Shown here: one piece after another, positions 8,607 through 18,052 of the stretch
How the letters are laid out: each line of letters starts with the position of its first letter
Position numbering within the stretch: the stretch's first letter is position 1
Assembly: GCA_021740645.1 (NCBI GenBank)
Contig: JAIOZL010000047.1
Location: forward strand, 1-35,111
Direction of reading: 5' to 3'
Length of the DNA stretch: 35,111 nucleotides
DNA from: Bacteroidales bacterium
Lineage (GTDB): Bacteria > Bacteroidota > Bacteroidia > Bacteroidales > JAADJA01
Notes under the pieces: model-generated
The model's database searches: none
The model's input: the letters and a program-made list of their open reading frames with translations, nothing else
What the model was told of the DNA's origin: nothing
Translations under genes and position numbers: made by a program

Positions 8607-10013
8607 TTATTTTGTTTCCCAAATTTTTTCCATCTCTTCCAGGCTTTTTCCTTTGGTTTCGGGAACCATTTTCCAGACGAACCAGGCAGCCAAAATACCC
8701 ATCACACCATAAATCCAATAAGCAAATCCATGATTGAACTTTTCGGTAAGCAAGGAGGATTTATCCAGGATTGGAAAGGTTGAAGAAATAATGTAATTCG
8801 AAATCCATTGGGCGGCAACTGCAACAGCCATGGCCCGTCCACGGATCCGGTTCGGGAAAATCTCTGAAAGCAGCACCCAGGTTACAGGGCCCCACGATAC
8901 CGCAAAACAGGCCACATATCCCAACATAAAGATTAGCGATGCAATCCCAAGTGATTTGAAATAAAAAGTAAATCCCAAAGTAAACATGAATAATGCCATT
9001 CCCAGCGCTCCGATAATTTGAAGCGGTTTCCGGCCAAAACGATCAACACTATAGATTGCAACAACTGTAAAGGTAAGGTTAATTACCCCGACTACTATAG
9101 TCTGAAGCAATGCAGAATTGGTACCGCTTCCCATGTTCCTGAAAATTTCAGGGGCATAATACAACACCACATTAATTCCGACAAATTGCTGAAAAACGGA
9201 AAGCAGGATACCGATTACAATCACAACTACACCGAATGAGAAAAGTTTGCCCGAACGGCTAATAACAGAATTTTTGATTTCTTCCAGAATTTTCCTGGCT
9301 TTTTCATGGCCGTTAATCTTTGTGAGGATATCCAATGCTTTATCAGGATTATTTTTGATCACAAGATAGCGTGGCGTTTCGGGAACGAAAAACAACAGGA
9401 TCAAAAACAAACCTGCAGGGATCATTTCAGAGGCAAACATCCACCTCCAACCAATCCGGTGAAGCCATGCATCGTCTCCTTGCAATGAGATGAAATAATT
9501 GACAAAATAAACCACCAACATCCCGAAGATAATGGCAAACTGGTTCCATGATACTAGTCTGCCCCGGATTGCAGTAGGAGAAACTTCAGCAATATACATG
9601 GGTGAAAGCATGGAGGCCAGTCCAACTCCAATACCCCCAATGATCCGGTAAACAATGAAATGGGTAAGAAAAGTATGGTCACCCTGACCAACAGGGCTGA
9701 AAAATATTTCAGGCATGGACGAACCCAATGCTGAAACCAGGAATAATATGGCAGCCAGCATCATCCCTTTTTTCCTTCCCAGGTAAAGACTAACAAGTCC
9801 TCCGATCAAACCTCCGATCACACAGCCGATCAAAGCGCTTGAAACGGCAAATCCCAGCCTTGTATTGGCCGCTATTTCAGACAATCCAACCGGTTCAATG
9901 AAAAACTTTTCGAGCGAACTAACGGTGCCGGAGATTACTGCTGTATCATATCCAAATAACAATCCACCAAGGGTAGCAACCAGTGTTAGCGAGAACACAT
10001 AACCTTTCTTCAT
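8607..10013 (-). CDS. xylE: MFS sugar porter, probable D-xylose:H+ symporter (XylE-like)
   Basis: This 468-residue protein has about twelve membrane segments and the sugar-porter signatures: LLFGYDTAVISG at the N-terminus, YLGRKKG after TM2, a PETPRYLV motif at the end of the first half, QQFVGINVVLYYAPEIF in TM7, DRFGRKP after TM8 and PETKGKSLEEME at the C-terminus. The QQ..GIN.VLYYAP block is the sugar-binding region in XylE/GLUT-type proteins. It lies 16 bp downstream of xylA in the same direction, so D-xylose import is the natural role, although arabinose or glucose transport cannot be excluded from sequence. A paralogue is encoded at 33050-34372 under a different promoter type. Confidence 0.85.
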   Translation of the reverse strand: MKKGYVFSLTLVATLGGLLFGYDTAVISGTVSSLEKFFIEPVGLSEIAANTRLGFAVSSALIGCVIGGLIGGLVSLYLGRKKGMMLAAILFLVSALGSSMPEIFFSPVGQGDHTFLTHFIVYRIIGGIGVGLASMLSPMYIAEVSPTAIRGRLVSWNQFAIIFGMLVVYFVNYFISLQGDDAWLHRIGWRWMFASEMIPAGLFLILLFFVPETPRYLVIKNNPDKALDILTKINGHEKARKILEEIKNSVISRSGKLFSFGVVVIVIGILLSVFQQFVGINVVLYYAPEIFRNMGSGTNSALLQTIVVGVINLTFTVVAIYSVDRFGRKPLQIIGALGMALFMFTLGFTFYFKSLGIASLIFMLGYVACFAVSWGPVTWVLLSEIFPNRIRGRAMAVAVAAQWISNYIISSTFPILDKSSLLTEKFNHGFAYWIYGVMGILAAWFVWKMVPETKGKSLEEMEKIWETK

Positions 10014-10029
10014 TTTAATAATATTTACA

Positions 10030-11334
10030 TTAAATAAACCAGTTGATCATCTGTTCCAGCAATTCCTGCTTCCCGCCGATTGTCCCTGGCTCGCCCAAAT
10101 CTTTTGCAATTTTACGCAGATCGGCGGAGCTAAGCTTACCTTGTTCAAATAACTTCCCCAGACCCGATTCATATGATGCATACCGATGTTTCTTCATTTT
10201 CAGGTAGTCTGATTCGTTCAAAATTTTGCCTGCTATGATGAATGCCCTGGCAAAGATGTCCATCCCGGAAATATGGGCAATAAAAAGATCCTCAGGATCG
10301 GTACTGTTCCGCCGGAGTTTAGCATCGAAATTAATCCCGCCGGTGGTAAATCCTCCGGCTTGCAATATCTCAAGCATTGCCTCGGTAACTTCATAAATGT
10401 TGGTCGGAAATTCATCGGTGTCCCAGCCATTCTGGTAATCTCCCTTATTGGCATCAATGGAACCGAACAACCCGGCATCGGCAGCCATCCTGATCTCATG
10501 GGCAAAACTGTGCCCGGCCAGGGTAGAATGGTTTACTTCAATGTTCAATTTGAAATCGTTTTGAAGGTTGTTTTTACGAATAAATCCTATCACTGTGGAA
10601 GCATCGTAATCATACTGATGCTTGGTGGGCTCCATCGGCTTAGGCTCGATAAGAAATGTCCCCTTGAAACCGATTTTTCTTCCATGATCACGGGCCATGC
10701 CCAGAAACAATGCCAAATGCTCAAGTTCCCTTTTGGTGTCGGTATTGTGAAGGGACATATATCCTTCACGGCCACCCCAGAAAACATAATTGCTTCCGCC
10801 CAGTTCACCGGTGGCTTCGATGGCATTTTTCACCTGAACAGCCGCATGGGTCAGCACATGAAAATCGGGGTTGGTAGCTGCTCCGTTCATGTAACGCGGA
10901 TTGGAGAATACATTTGCTGTTCCCCAAAGCAACTGAATGCCCGTATCCTGTTGCCTGGATCTCACTTGGGGCAATATTTTCGCAAGCCGTTTCTCAATTT
11001 CAAAAACACTTCCATCACCCACAAGGTCGGTATCATGAAAGCAATAATAAGGTACACCCAGTTTGGTCATGAATTCAAAAGCAGCATCCAAACGGTGTTT
11101 TGCTTTTTCCAGCTCGTCCGATGGTTTATCCCATGGGAATTTTCGGGTTCCGGGGCCAAACGGATCTTCTCCTGCACCGCAGAACGAATGCCAGTAGGCA
11201 ACAGCATAACGAAGATGCTCTTTCAGTGTTTTGTTGCCTATTTTCCTGTTTTCATCGTACCATTTAAAAGCCAGCGGATTCCGGCTTTCAGGTCCTTCGA
11301 ACGCAATTTTTTTTATCCCTTTAAAGTATTCCAT
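10030..11334 (-). CDS. xylA: Xylose isomerase
   Basis: The enzyme converts D-xylose to D-xylulose in the cytoplasm. The 434-residue length matches class II xylose isomerases (440 in E. coli). Catalytic and metal residues are present: H100 and D103 in CFHDTDLVGDGS, the Glu of FLIEPKP, the Glu and His of NIEVNHSTLAGH, the Asp of GSIDANKGD and the Asp residues of NGWDTDEFP. The start at ATG 11334 gives the usual N-terminus (EYFKGIKKIAFEGPES). The gene sits 20 bp after the GH31 gene and 16 bp before the porter gene, so it is inside the operon. D-xylose released by the GH31 and GH43 enzymes would be its substrate. Confidence 0.96.
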   Translation of the reverse strand: MEYFKGIKKIAFEGPESRNPLAFKWYDENRKIGNKTLKEHLRYAVAYWHSFCGAGEDPFGPGTRKFPWDKPSDELEKAKHRLDAAFEFMTKLGVPYYCFHDTDLVGDGSVFEIEKRLAKILPQVRSRQQDTGIQLLWGTANVFSNPRYMNGAATNPDFHVLTHAAVQVKNAIEATGELGGSNYVFWGGREGYMSLHNTDTKRELEHLALFLGMARDHGRKIGFKGTFLIEPKPMEPTKHQYDYDASTVIGFIRKNNLQNDFKLNIEVNHSTLAGHSFAHEIRMAADAGLFGSIDANKGDYQNGWDTDEFPTNIYEVTEAMLEILQAGGFTTGGINFDAKLRRNSTDPEDLFIAHISGMDIFARAFIIAGKILNESDYLKMKKHRYASYESGLGKLFEQGKLSSADLRKIAKDLGEPGTIGGKQELLEQMINWFI

Positions 11335-11354
11335 TATTAATATTTCGATTTAAT

Positions 11355-13790
11355 TCATTTAAAACTGATAATTTGTTTTTGTCCGTTATATGCAACTTCC
11401 CTGTCTGATATTTTCGTAATTCCTTCTCCCATACCATGGTTTTCTTTTACAATAATAACATTAAAAGTCCTGATTTTTAACATCCCCAGAAAATCGCCCA
11501 CCCTTTTACCGATGGTTAATGTTTGCTCATTTTCATTCCAGAGGAATTGAATGGTTGCAAATTGACCTTTTTCATAATTGTAATTGTCGTTTTCATCTTC
11601 GTATAGCACAAAACTTGCGTCAGCACCCGGATAAATTCTGAGTTCGATAGGATCTTCAGGTTTTTCCATTGCGTACTGCTTAAAAGGGCCCATTGGAATG
11701 ATCGAACCGGATTTTACATAAAGCGGCATGATATCCAGGGGGGTAGGCTGCCAAACAGTCTGCCCTCCTTCATACTGCTTTCCATTCCAGAAATCAAACC
11801 AGGTATTACCGGCGGGTAAGTAAGTTTCTACTCCCTTTACTTCACGGGTTGCAATGCCCGCTTGGGGGAAATATTGTTCATCGGTCACCGGTCTCACCAA
11901 AATGAAGGGGCCAAAAAGGAACTGATTATTGATCTCAAGAACCCTTTTATCGAGGCTGAAGTCCATAGCCAATCCGCGCATCATGGTATACCCTTCATTC
12001 GTAACTTTCCATGCTGTTGAATAAATATAAGGCAACAAGCGATAACGAAGATGGTCGAACTTCAAAAGGGATTCATAGGTGATCGATCCGGGCTCGCCAA
12101 AGCACCAAACTTCACGAGGTGTATGTGTACCATGAGAACGGAAGATCGGACAAAAAGCCCCAAATTGAAACCACCTGACATACAATTCGCGGTAAGACGG
12201 ATCCTCATGGCTTTGATAAGTACCTTCACCATAGCCCCGGTCGTGTCCATGCAGGAAGAAAGCCCCGATATCCATAGTCCAATATGGAACACCGGCCATG
12301 GAAAAATTCAATCCGGCACTTATTTGGTTTCGGAGTACCGGCCAGGTTGCGTTGATATCCCCTGACCAGGTAACCGCGGCATTTCTTTGCTGTCCGGCAA
12401 ATCCGGAGCGGGTTAATATAAATACCCGTTTTCCCGGGAAATCTCGTCGCCAGTTTTCGTAAACTCCTTTGGTGGTCATCAATGAATACGTATTCAGATA
12501 CCGGGCCATGCTCCCCATGACATTATTTCCAAACTTTTTGATAAGCCTTTCGGAGTCATTGAAATAATGCTGGTCACCAAGTTCCGGCTCAGTGCCGTCC
12601 ATCCAGAGGGCATCCACACCATAATTCATCAAACCGTTTTTAATATTTTTCCAATAGATATTGCGGCCAACTTCACTGTAAGCATCGTATAGGTAGGCGG
12701 CACTCCATGTTTCGGGGGGCAGTATTTGTTCATTGGCATTCAACTCATCAAATATTTGGGTTTCCCTTCCTACCGTCGGCCAGATTGAGATCATATAATG
12801 CATGTTATACTGCTCATGAATGTCAACAAGGGTTTTAGCAGGGTCAGGATAGGTGGACGGGTGAAATTGCATTGAACTCCAGAGGTCCCTGGCACTTTTA
12901 CGGCTAGCCTCCGGATCATTGGGATCGTATAATGCCCAGTATCGCCAGTCCTGCACAATGTTATCGATAGGAATGGAACGTTTGCGGTATTCAGAGGCAA
13001 TATTGGTTATATCCTCCGCATCTACATACCGTTCTTTGCTTTGCCAGTAACCAAAAGCCCACTTACCAAACATAGGAGAATGGCCTGTAAGATCACGGTA
13101 ACCCGAAATCACATCATCCATATTGGTTCCTGAAAGGAAATAATAATCTATCTGATCGGCGACTTCCGACCAGAATTCGGTTCCTTCATCATTATCCCTG
13201 AAATTGGTTTTTGAATAATTATCCCATAATAAACCGTAGTTTCGTGTGGAAACGAGGAAAGGTACAACAGCATGCACATTGGTTTGAACCAGGGTCACCT
13301 CATCCCCTCGCCAGTTCATGATGCCATCCTGATGCTGGCCCAGTCCATAGATGGCTTCATCATCGGTTAATTCAAACTTTTGACGCACATTAAAACAAAG
13401 ATCATACATTACCGTATCACGTTGAAAATTGTGTTGTTTTTCTTTAAGAAGGATATTGCCTTGCTGGTCAATAAAAGCACAGTGGCCATTTTCTTTATTG
13501 ACTCTGATCAAAAGGGAAACGCTTTCAATTTCATAGTACTCTTCAGTCTGCCGGTAATCAAGGTCAACTGATTCCTGGTTTTTAATTACAACCAGACTTT
13601 CTCTTGTGGATATTTTCGTGGATGGGGCATGTACTATTCTTACGATCCCGTCTGTAAAAAACCGGATATGGGTACTTCCATTTTCAAGTTGTAGTGAAAT
13701 ACCGTTTGCAGTGGGTTTTAACGTGTTATTTTCCAGACACGCTGTAAAACTGATTATAAAAACTGCCAGAAGTAGAATTCGATATTTCAT
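11355..13790 (-). CDS. GH31 family alpha-glycosidase, probable alpha-xylosidase lipoprotein
   Basis: The open frame extends to 13826, but ATG 13790 begins a clean lipoprotein signal (MKYRILLLAVFIISFTAC) and its ATG overlaps the xylB stop codon as ATGA. I take 13790 as the start, giving about 811 residues. An N-terminal beta-domain is followed by a GH31 barrel: FGYWQSKERY, DNIVQDWRYW, ALWMDGTEPEL with the nucleophile Asp (near residue 395), WSGDINATW with the acid/base Asp (near residue 477), and FRSHGTHTPREVW. A C-terminal beta-domain completes it. WMDGTEPE rather than a YicI-type WxDxxE, together with xylose genes on both sides, favours action on alpha-xylosides such as xyloglucan side chains. 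Alpha-glucosidase activity is the main alternative. It probably faces the periplasm. Confidence 0.85.
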   Translation of the reverse strand: MKYRILLLAVFIISFTACLENNTLKPTANGISLQLENGSTHIRFFTDGIVRIVHAPSTKISTRESLVVIKNQESVDLDYRQTEEYYEIESVSLLIRVNKENGHCAFIDQQGNILLKEKQHNFQRDTVMYDLCFNVRQKFELTDDEAIYGLGQHQDGIMNWRGDEVTLVQTNVHAVVPFLVSTRNYGLLWDNYSKTNFRDNDEGTEFWSEVADQIDYYFLSGTNMDDVISGYRDLTGHSPMFGKWAFGYWQSKERYVDAEDITNIASEYRKRSIPIDNIVQDWRYWALYDPNDPEASRKSARDLWSSMQFHPSTYPDPAKTLVDIHEQYNMHYMISIWPTVGRETQIFDELNANEQILPPETWSAAYLYDAYSEVGRNIYWKNIKNGLMNYGVDALWMDGTEPELGDQHYFNDSERLIKKFGNNVMGSMARYLNTYSLMTTKGVYENWRRDFPGKRVFILTRSGFAGQQRNAAVTWSGDINATWPVLRNQISAGLNFSMAGVPYWTMDIGAFFLHGHDRGYGEGTYQSHEDPSYRELYVRWFQFGAFCPIFRSHGTHTPREVWCFGEPGSITYESLLKFDHLRYRLLPYIYSTAWKVTNEGYTMMRGLAMDFSLDKRVLEINNQFLFGPFILVRPVTDEQYFPQAGIATREVKGVETYLPAGNTWFDFWNGKQYEGGQTVWQPTPLDIMPLYVKSGSIIPMGPFKQYAMEKPEDPIELRIYPGADASFVLYEDENDNYNYEKGQFATIQFLWNENEQTLTIGKRVGDFLGMLKIRTFNVIIVKENHGMGEGITKISDREVAYNGQKQIISFK

Positions 13791-15274
13791 ACTGATGATA
13801 ATTTTTTGTTTAGCAAAATTTCCCAATCTTTATAAATGGTTCTGATCCGGCCTTGTTTTGATAAATCGGGCTCAACCACTTTAATCCGTTTTAGTGTTTC
13901 GAAAGCTTCGTTAAAATTTTGATAAAAGCCTGTACCCACAGCAGCCCCGCGAGCGGCCCCAAAAGAACCATCGGTATTATATAATTCAATAGTAGCCCCA
14001 GATAGCGTTGACAAGGTTTGACAAAAAACATCACTGAGAAACATATTGGAATGACCTGCCCTGATCAATTTCATATCAACGCCCGATTCTTTCATTATTT
14101 TGGTTCCGTAGTAAAATGCAAAGGCAATTCCCTCCTGAACTGCACGTTGAAGATGTGCTTGCCGGTGAATATTGAAATTCAATCCGGCATATGAGGCACC
14201 TATTTCCTGATTTTGCAGCATACGTTCAGCACCGTTGCCGAAAGGCATAAAATACAATTCTTCCGAACCGATAGGTATTTCACCGGCCTGTTTATTCATG
14301 CGCTCATAGCTTTCGGCTCCTAACGTGTTTTTTATCCAGCTATTAGCTATTCCAGTCCCGTTGATACATAATAATATTCCCAACCGCGGATCATCCGGTT
14401 TATAATTTACATGGGCAAATGAACTAACACGGCAAAGCGGATCGGATTGAAATTTGTCAGTTACTCCATATATCACACCCGAAGTACCTGCAGTAGCAGC
14501 GGTTTCGCCGGGATTGAGCACATTAAGCGAAAAAGCATTATTTGGCTGATCACCTGCACGATAAGCTATTGGTATCCCGGAAGGAAGATGCAATAATTCT
14601 GAAACAATTTTTGATAATTTACCCTGCAACCCGAATGTTGGAACAGTATCGGGAATTAGATTGGGATCAACACCGGCCGCTTCAACGATAAAGTTTGCCA
14701 ACCCGTTTTCCTTAAAATCCCACATGATCCCTTCCGAGAGCCCTGAAATAGTGGTATAAACCTGCCCGGTCATCCGCATGGCAATATAATCTCCCGGCAG
14801 CATGATTTTGTAAATTCTGCCATAGGTTTCCGGTTCGTTCATTTTAAGCCAGTGAAGTTTTGATAGGGTGAAGTTGCCCGGAGAATTGAGCAAATGCGTT
14901 ATACATTTTTCTTTACCGGCTTTATTGAAAAGTTCATTACCGTTCTCAACAGCCCGGCTGTCGCACCATATAATGGAAGGCCTGACCGGCTGCAATTTTT
15001 TATCTACTGCAACCAGTCCATGCATTTGGTAGGCAATGCCAATACCTGCCAGATCTGAAGGTTTGAACTTTTTACCCTTTAACAGTAAATGAATTGCATT
15101 AACTGTTGCATTCCACCACATCTCCGGGTCCTGCTCGGCCCAGCCTGCCCTGGGGGCATCAATCGTTAGTTCATTTTCAGGATAAGAAACACCATCAAGA
15201 CAATTTCCGGAATCTCCATCCAAAACAGATACTTTTACCGAAGAGCTGCCTATATCAATACCCAGAAATCGCAT
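13787..15274 (-). CDS. xylB: Xylulokinase
   Basis: This 495-residue FGGY-family kinase phosphorylates D-xylulose to xylulose 5-phosphate for the pentose phosphate pathway. The N-terminus carries the phosphate-binding motif (FLGIDIGSSSVKVSVLD), and AGWAEQDPEMWW and IAYQMHGLVAVD are typical of xylulokinases. The C-terminal half has the nucleotide-binding GTSGVIYG block, an AGHSNMFLSDVFCQ segment and GSFGAARGAAVG. Length is close to the family norm (484-500). The stop codon TGA overlaps the ATG of the downstream GH31 gene in a 4-base ATGA arrangement, indicating translational coupling. The GH37 gene ends 35 bp upstream. Confidence 0.94.
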   Translation of the reverse strand: MRFLGIDIGSSSVKVSVLDGDSGNCLDGVSYPENELTIDAPRAGWAEQDPEMWWNATVNAIHLLLKGKKFKPSDLAGIGIAYQMHGLVAVDKKLQPVRPSIIWCDSRAVENGNELFNKAGKEKCITHLLNSPGNFTLSKLHWLKMNEPETYGRIYKIMLPGDYIAMRMTGQVYTTISGLSEGIMWDFKENGLANFIVEAAGVDPNLIPDTVPTFGLQGKLSKIVSELLHLPSGIPIAYRAGDQPNNAFSLNVLNPGETAATAGTSGVIYGVTDKFQSDPLCRVSSFAHVNYKPDDPRLGILLCINGTGIANSWIKNTLGAESYERMNKQAGEIPIGSEELYFMPFGNGAERMLQNQEIGASYAGLNFNIHRQAHLQRAVQEGIAFAFYYGTKIMKESGVDMKLIRAGHSNMFLSDVFCQTLSTLSGATIELYNTDGSFGAARGAAVGTGFYQNFNEAFETLKRIKVVEPDLSKQGRIRTIYKDWEILLNKKLSSV

Positions 15275-15309
15275 AATTCAGTTTCAATGATTATTTAATT
15301 TTTGCAAAA

Positions 15310-16653
15310 TCAATTTTCCCCGGGGGCTTTAATCTCCGCACAGAAATTAAATACTCCGGCCGTCCAACCCAAAAAAGCGGGCATTTCGTATTCATCCACA
15401 GTGTTGGTGCTCCCATCCATAATATTATATTTTTCCCAGAGGTTATGGGTTTTTTGATAATTCTCAACAACAAGGTCAATGAATTTACCTGCGATACGGT
15501 CAGCATCGTTTTCGAAACCATAGTTTAATAATCCTTTAATTACCAAATAATGAACGGGCGCCCAACCATTCTCCGGGCCCCATTGATATCGAAGGTGATA
15601 ATCGCTTTGCCGGCAGGCTGCAACACCAAATTTTGTTTCCAGCAAGTGTAATGAACCCACCAATGTTTCAGCCTGTTCCTGCGAAGCCAGTTCTGCAAAA
15701 AGGGTCGTAAACATCGCTGTCGATATTACCGGAGATTGCTGATTATTAACAAAATCGTAGTCGTAAAATAACCCATCTTTTGAATTATAGCAATAGGAAT
15801 TTATCAGTTTATTTCTTCGGTTTGCTGCATCAATCCACTTTTGGATTTTTTCAGGTTGGCCCAATTCTTCATAAAACCAGGCAAAATTCTTTTCATAAAT
15901 AAAAAGATAGGAGTTAAGGTCTATTGGGCAAAAATCTTCACAGCGGTTCAGAAACCTCGGAGTAAAATCCCATCCCGACTCTGCTTCTGCTGTGTGATGT
16001 CCTCCTTTCGCAATTTTTTGCTGCTGCGTCAGGGTATCAATGAGGACGTTGTCTTTGAAACGTTTTTTCAGGTATTCAGCCATTTTGATTTTATAATCGT
16101 CACCGGCACTGCTTGAATACCGGTTTAAACCACATGAAGTAATACGCTCCGCCATCCAAAACTGATATTCTTTTTCCAGAACCTGAACTGCATTTTCCAG
16201 CCACCCTTTATCCCCGGTAATTTTATACATTTCAAATACCATCATGCTAAGATATGGTGGCTGCGACCTGTTGAGATAATAAGTCCGGCTTCCATTGGGC
16301 ATTTTACCGAACCTGTTTACAAGGTACAATATATTGTCGGTGTTATTCCTGGCCAGATCAATTTTTCCGTCAATTATCAACCCGATATTGGTGAAGTAAA
16401 TGTCCCAGTAATAGAGTTCCCTGAAGATACTTTCATTACTGATGGTTGGAACTGTGTAAGGATATGGTAATCCAATCAAAGTACCTGTATCCGTTGGATG
16501 GTATTCAAGTGTTTTGTCCCAGTTATTCCTGATAAATGTCCTCACATTTGCGACTTCTTCATCAATATTACTACATCCTGTAAATAAGCAGATGGAAATA
16601 GATGAGATACTATAAAAAACAGGCAATAACAAAGATTTAGTAAAAGCATTCAT
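15310..16653 (-). CDS. GH37 trehalase-family lipoprotein of uncertain specificity
   Basis: The frame opens at TTG 16668, but ATG 16653 gives a good lipoprotein signal (NAFTKSLLLPVFYSISSISICLFTGC), leaving about 447 residues. The (alpha/alpha)6-barrel signatures of GH37 are visible: FRELYYWDIYF, ESGWDFTPRF with the likely acid Asp, QWGPENGWAPVHYL and LWEKYN with the likely base Glu. In the third block the usual QWDxPxGWAP is changed to QWGPENGWAP. The protein is shorter than E. coli TreA (565). It is placed between GH43 and xylB inside a rhamnose/xylose operon, where trehalose hydrolysis has no obvious place, so a different alpha-linked disaccharide or oligosaccharide may be the substrate. Lipid anchoring suggests a periplasm-facing location. 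Confidence 0.8.
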   Translation of the reverse strand: MNAFTKSLLLPVFYSISSISICLFTGCSNIDEEVANVRTFIRNNWDKTLEYHPTDTGTLIGLPYPYTVPTISNESIFRELYYWDIYFTNIGLIIDGKIDLARNNTDNILYLVNRFGKMPNGSRTYYLNRSQPPYLSMMVFEMYKITGDKGWLENAVQVLEKEYQFWMAERITSCGLNRYSSSAGDDYKIKMAEYLKKRFKDNVLIDTLTQQQKIAKGGHHTAEAESGWDFTPRFLNRCEDFCPIDLNSYLFIYEKNFAWFYEELGQPEKIQKWIDAANRRNKLINSYCYNSKDGLFYDYDFVNNQQSPVISTAMFTTLFAELASQEQAETLVGSLHLLETKFGVAACRQSDYHLRYQWGPENGWAPVHYLVIKGLLNYGFENDADRIAGKFIDLVVENYQKTHNLWEKYNIMDGSTNTVDEYEMPAFLGWTAGVFNFCAEIKAPGEN

Positions 16654-16723
16654 TGTTAAATAAATCAAGTATGATCAAATTTTCAAAATTTAAAAGCACA
16701 TATAAATTATCCTGGATCAGGCC

Positions 16724-18040
16724 TCATTCAAAAGCAAACCAATCTATATCGAACATTTGCCCGTCTCCACCATAAAAGTGCAACCAAAGGGCATGAATTC
16801 CTGTAGCATTTTTGACCGGGAAACGCAATACCTGCCATTGTTGTGTTTCATCCGGTGCAATTTCCAGTATTGCCAACCTTTGATGCCATGGTTTATCGAG
16901 GGAAACCACGACCTTACCACCTTTAGTTCCGGCGGATACACACACCTGGATGCTATCAACTCCTGCCCCAAAATCAATATATTTAAAGGCTGCTTTATCA
17001 CCACTATATATTTGAGTCAAATTTTCTTCATTTTCATCAATTTGTTCAATTCTTAAGTTCCCATTGAGAATACATGCCCACTCAGCCTCAATTCTTGATT
17101 TGGCATCAAGCGGATCGCCGGCCCCTTGAGAAGTCATTTCTACTTCCGGGATGGAACCATCCTCATTGAAGCTAATGGGTTCAACACAGGCTTTCCGCAT
17201 GGTATTGCAACCGTGGGTTGACCGGTGATAAAAAATATACCACTGATTGTTGAATCCGGCTATCGAACCATGATTGTTCCAGTTGCCGGGATTACAATGA
17301 TTGTTATCAATGATCACACCTCCATATGTATAAGGCCCGAATGGACTTGATGCTGTTGCATAACCGATGCACGTGGGGATATCGCCACGGCTGATGTCAG
17401 CATAAACCAGGTAATAAATCCCGTTTCGTTTCGTCAAATAGGCCCCTTCATGAAAATGGTGTTCATGCTCCGTAAGCACACTGTCCATAATCGTTGTTAA
17501 GTCCAGTTCTTTCATGTTGGATTTCAACCTGGCCATTTTCAGGGTAAATTGTCCCCACAGATAATACATTTGGCCGTCATCATCAACAAACAGGGCAGGA
17601 TCAATTTGATTGTAGCCCTTTAAATCCATGGTTTCCCCATTTGTAAAAGGGCCGGTTGGTTTTGGCGAAAAGGCCACTCCTTCAGCATTTTCCTGATCGG
17701 GCTGGCAATAGTACAGGTAATAATTCCCATCAGCATAAGCGGCATCCGGGGCATACAATACTTTGTCATTATATTTGACTTCATCCCCTTCACCGGAAGA
17801 TTTGAAAATATCCTCCACCAAATTCCAGTGATTCATATCCTCGGTAAAAAGAAGATGATACCGATTGGAACAATAGTAATCACAACTTTCATCCAGGGAA
17901 CCGTATATGTATAGCTTTCCATCATTCCAAACCCTCGCTGATGGATCGGCTAAATATATGCCAGGCGGGCAAATCGGGTTTTGGGGTAGCACCGCTTGAA
18001 TAACAGATATCAATAAGGAAATAAGTAAAAGTCTCTTCAT
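16724..18040 (-). CDS. Secreted GH43 glycoside hydrolase with C-terminal CBM6-like module
   Basis: This 438-residue protein has a signal peptide (MKRLLLISLLISVIQAVLPQ) and a five-bladed GH43 propeller. The catalytic triad is visible: base Asp in YLADPSARVW, pKa-modulating Asp in QIDPALFVDDDG, and acid Glu in HFHEGAYLTKRNG. The tail from about residue 318 (SRIEAEWACILNG, then DFGAGVDSIQVCVSAGTKGGKVVVSLD and a closing FDIDWFAFE) is a CBM6-type beta-sandwich that binds xylan-like chains in related enzymes. Beta-xylosidase or alpha-L-arabinofuranosidase activity on xylan or arabinoxylan fragments is the natural expectation, but the subfamily cannot be assigned by eye. It lies 12 bp after rhaT and 70 bp before GH37. 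Confidence 0.86.
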   Translation of the reverse strand: MKRLLLISLLISVIQAVLPQNPICPPGIYLADPSARVWNDGKLYIYGSLDESCDYYCSNRYHLLFTEDMNHWNLVEDIFKSSGEGDEVKYNDKVLYAPDAAYADGNYYLYYCQPDQENAEGVAFSPKPTGPFTNGETMDLKGYNQIDPALFVDDDGQMYYLWGQFTLKMARLKSNMKELDLTTIMDSVLTEHEHHFHEGAYLTKRNGIYYLVYADISRGDIPTCIGYATASSPFGPYTYGGVIIDNNHCNPGNWNNHGSIAGFNNQWYIFYHRSTHGCNTMRKACVEPISFNEDGSIPEVEMTSQGAGDPLDAKSRIEAEWACILNGNLRIEQIDENEENLTQIYSGDKAAFKYIDFGAGVDSIQVCVSAGTKGGKVVVSLDKPWHQRLAILEIAPDETQQWQVLRFPVKNATGIHALWLHFYGGDGQMFDIDWFAFE

Positions 18041-18052
18041 AAAATAACATTA

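Noticed and set aside
10273..11340. Long plus-strand ORF of 355 codons opposite xylA
   Set aside because: It lies fully antisense to xylA, which has complete family motifs; the translated product shows no recognisable domain.
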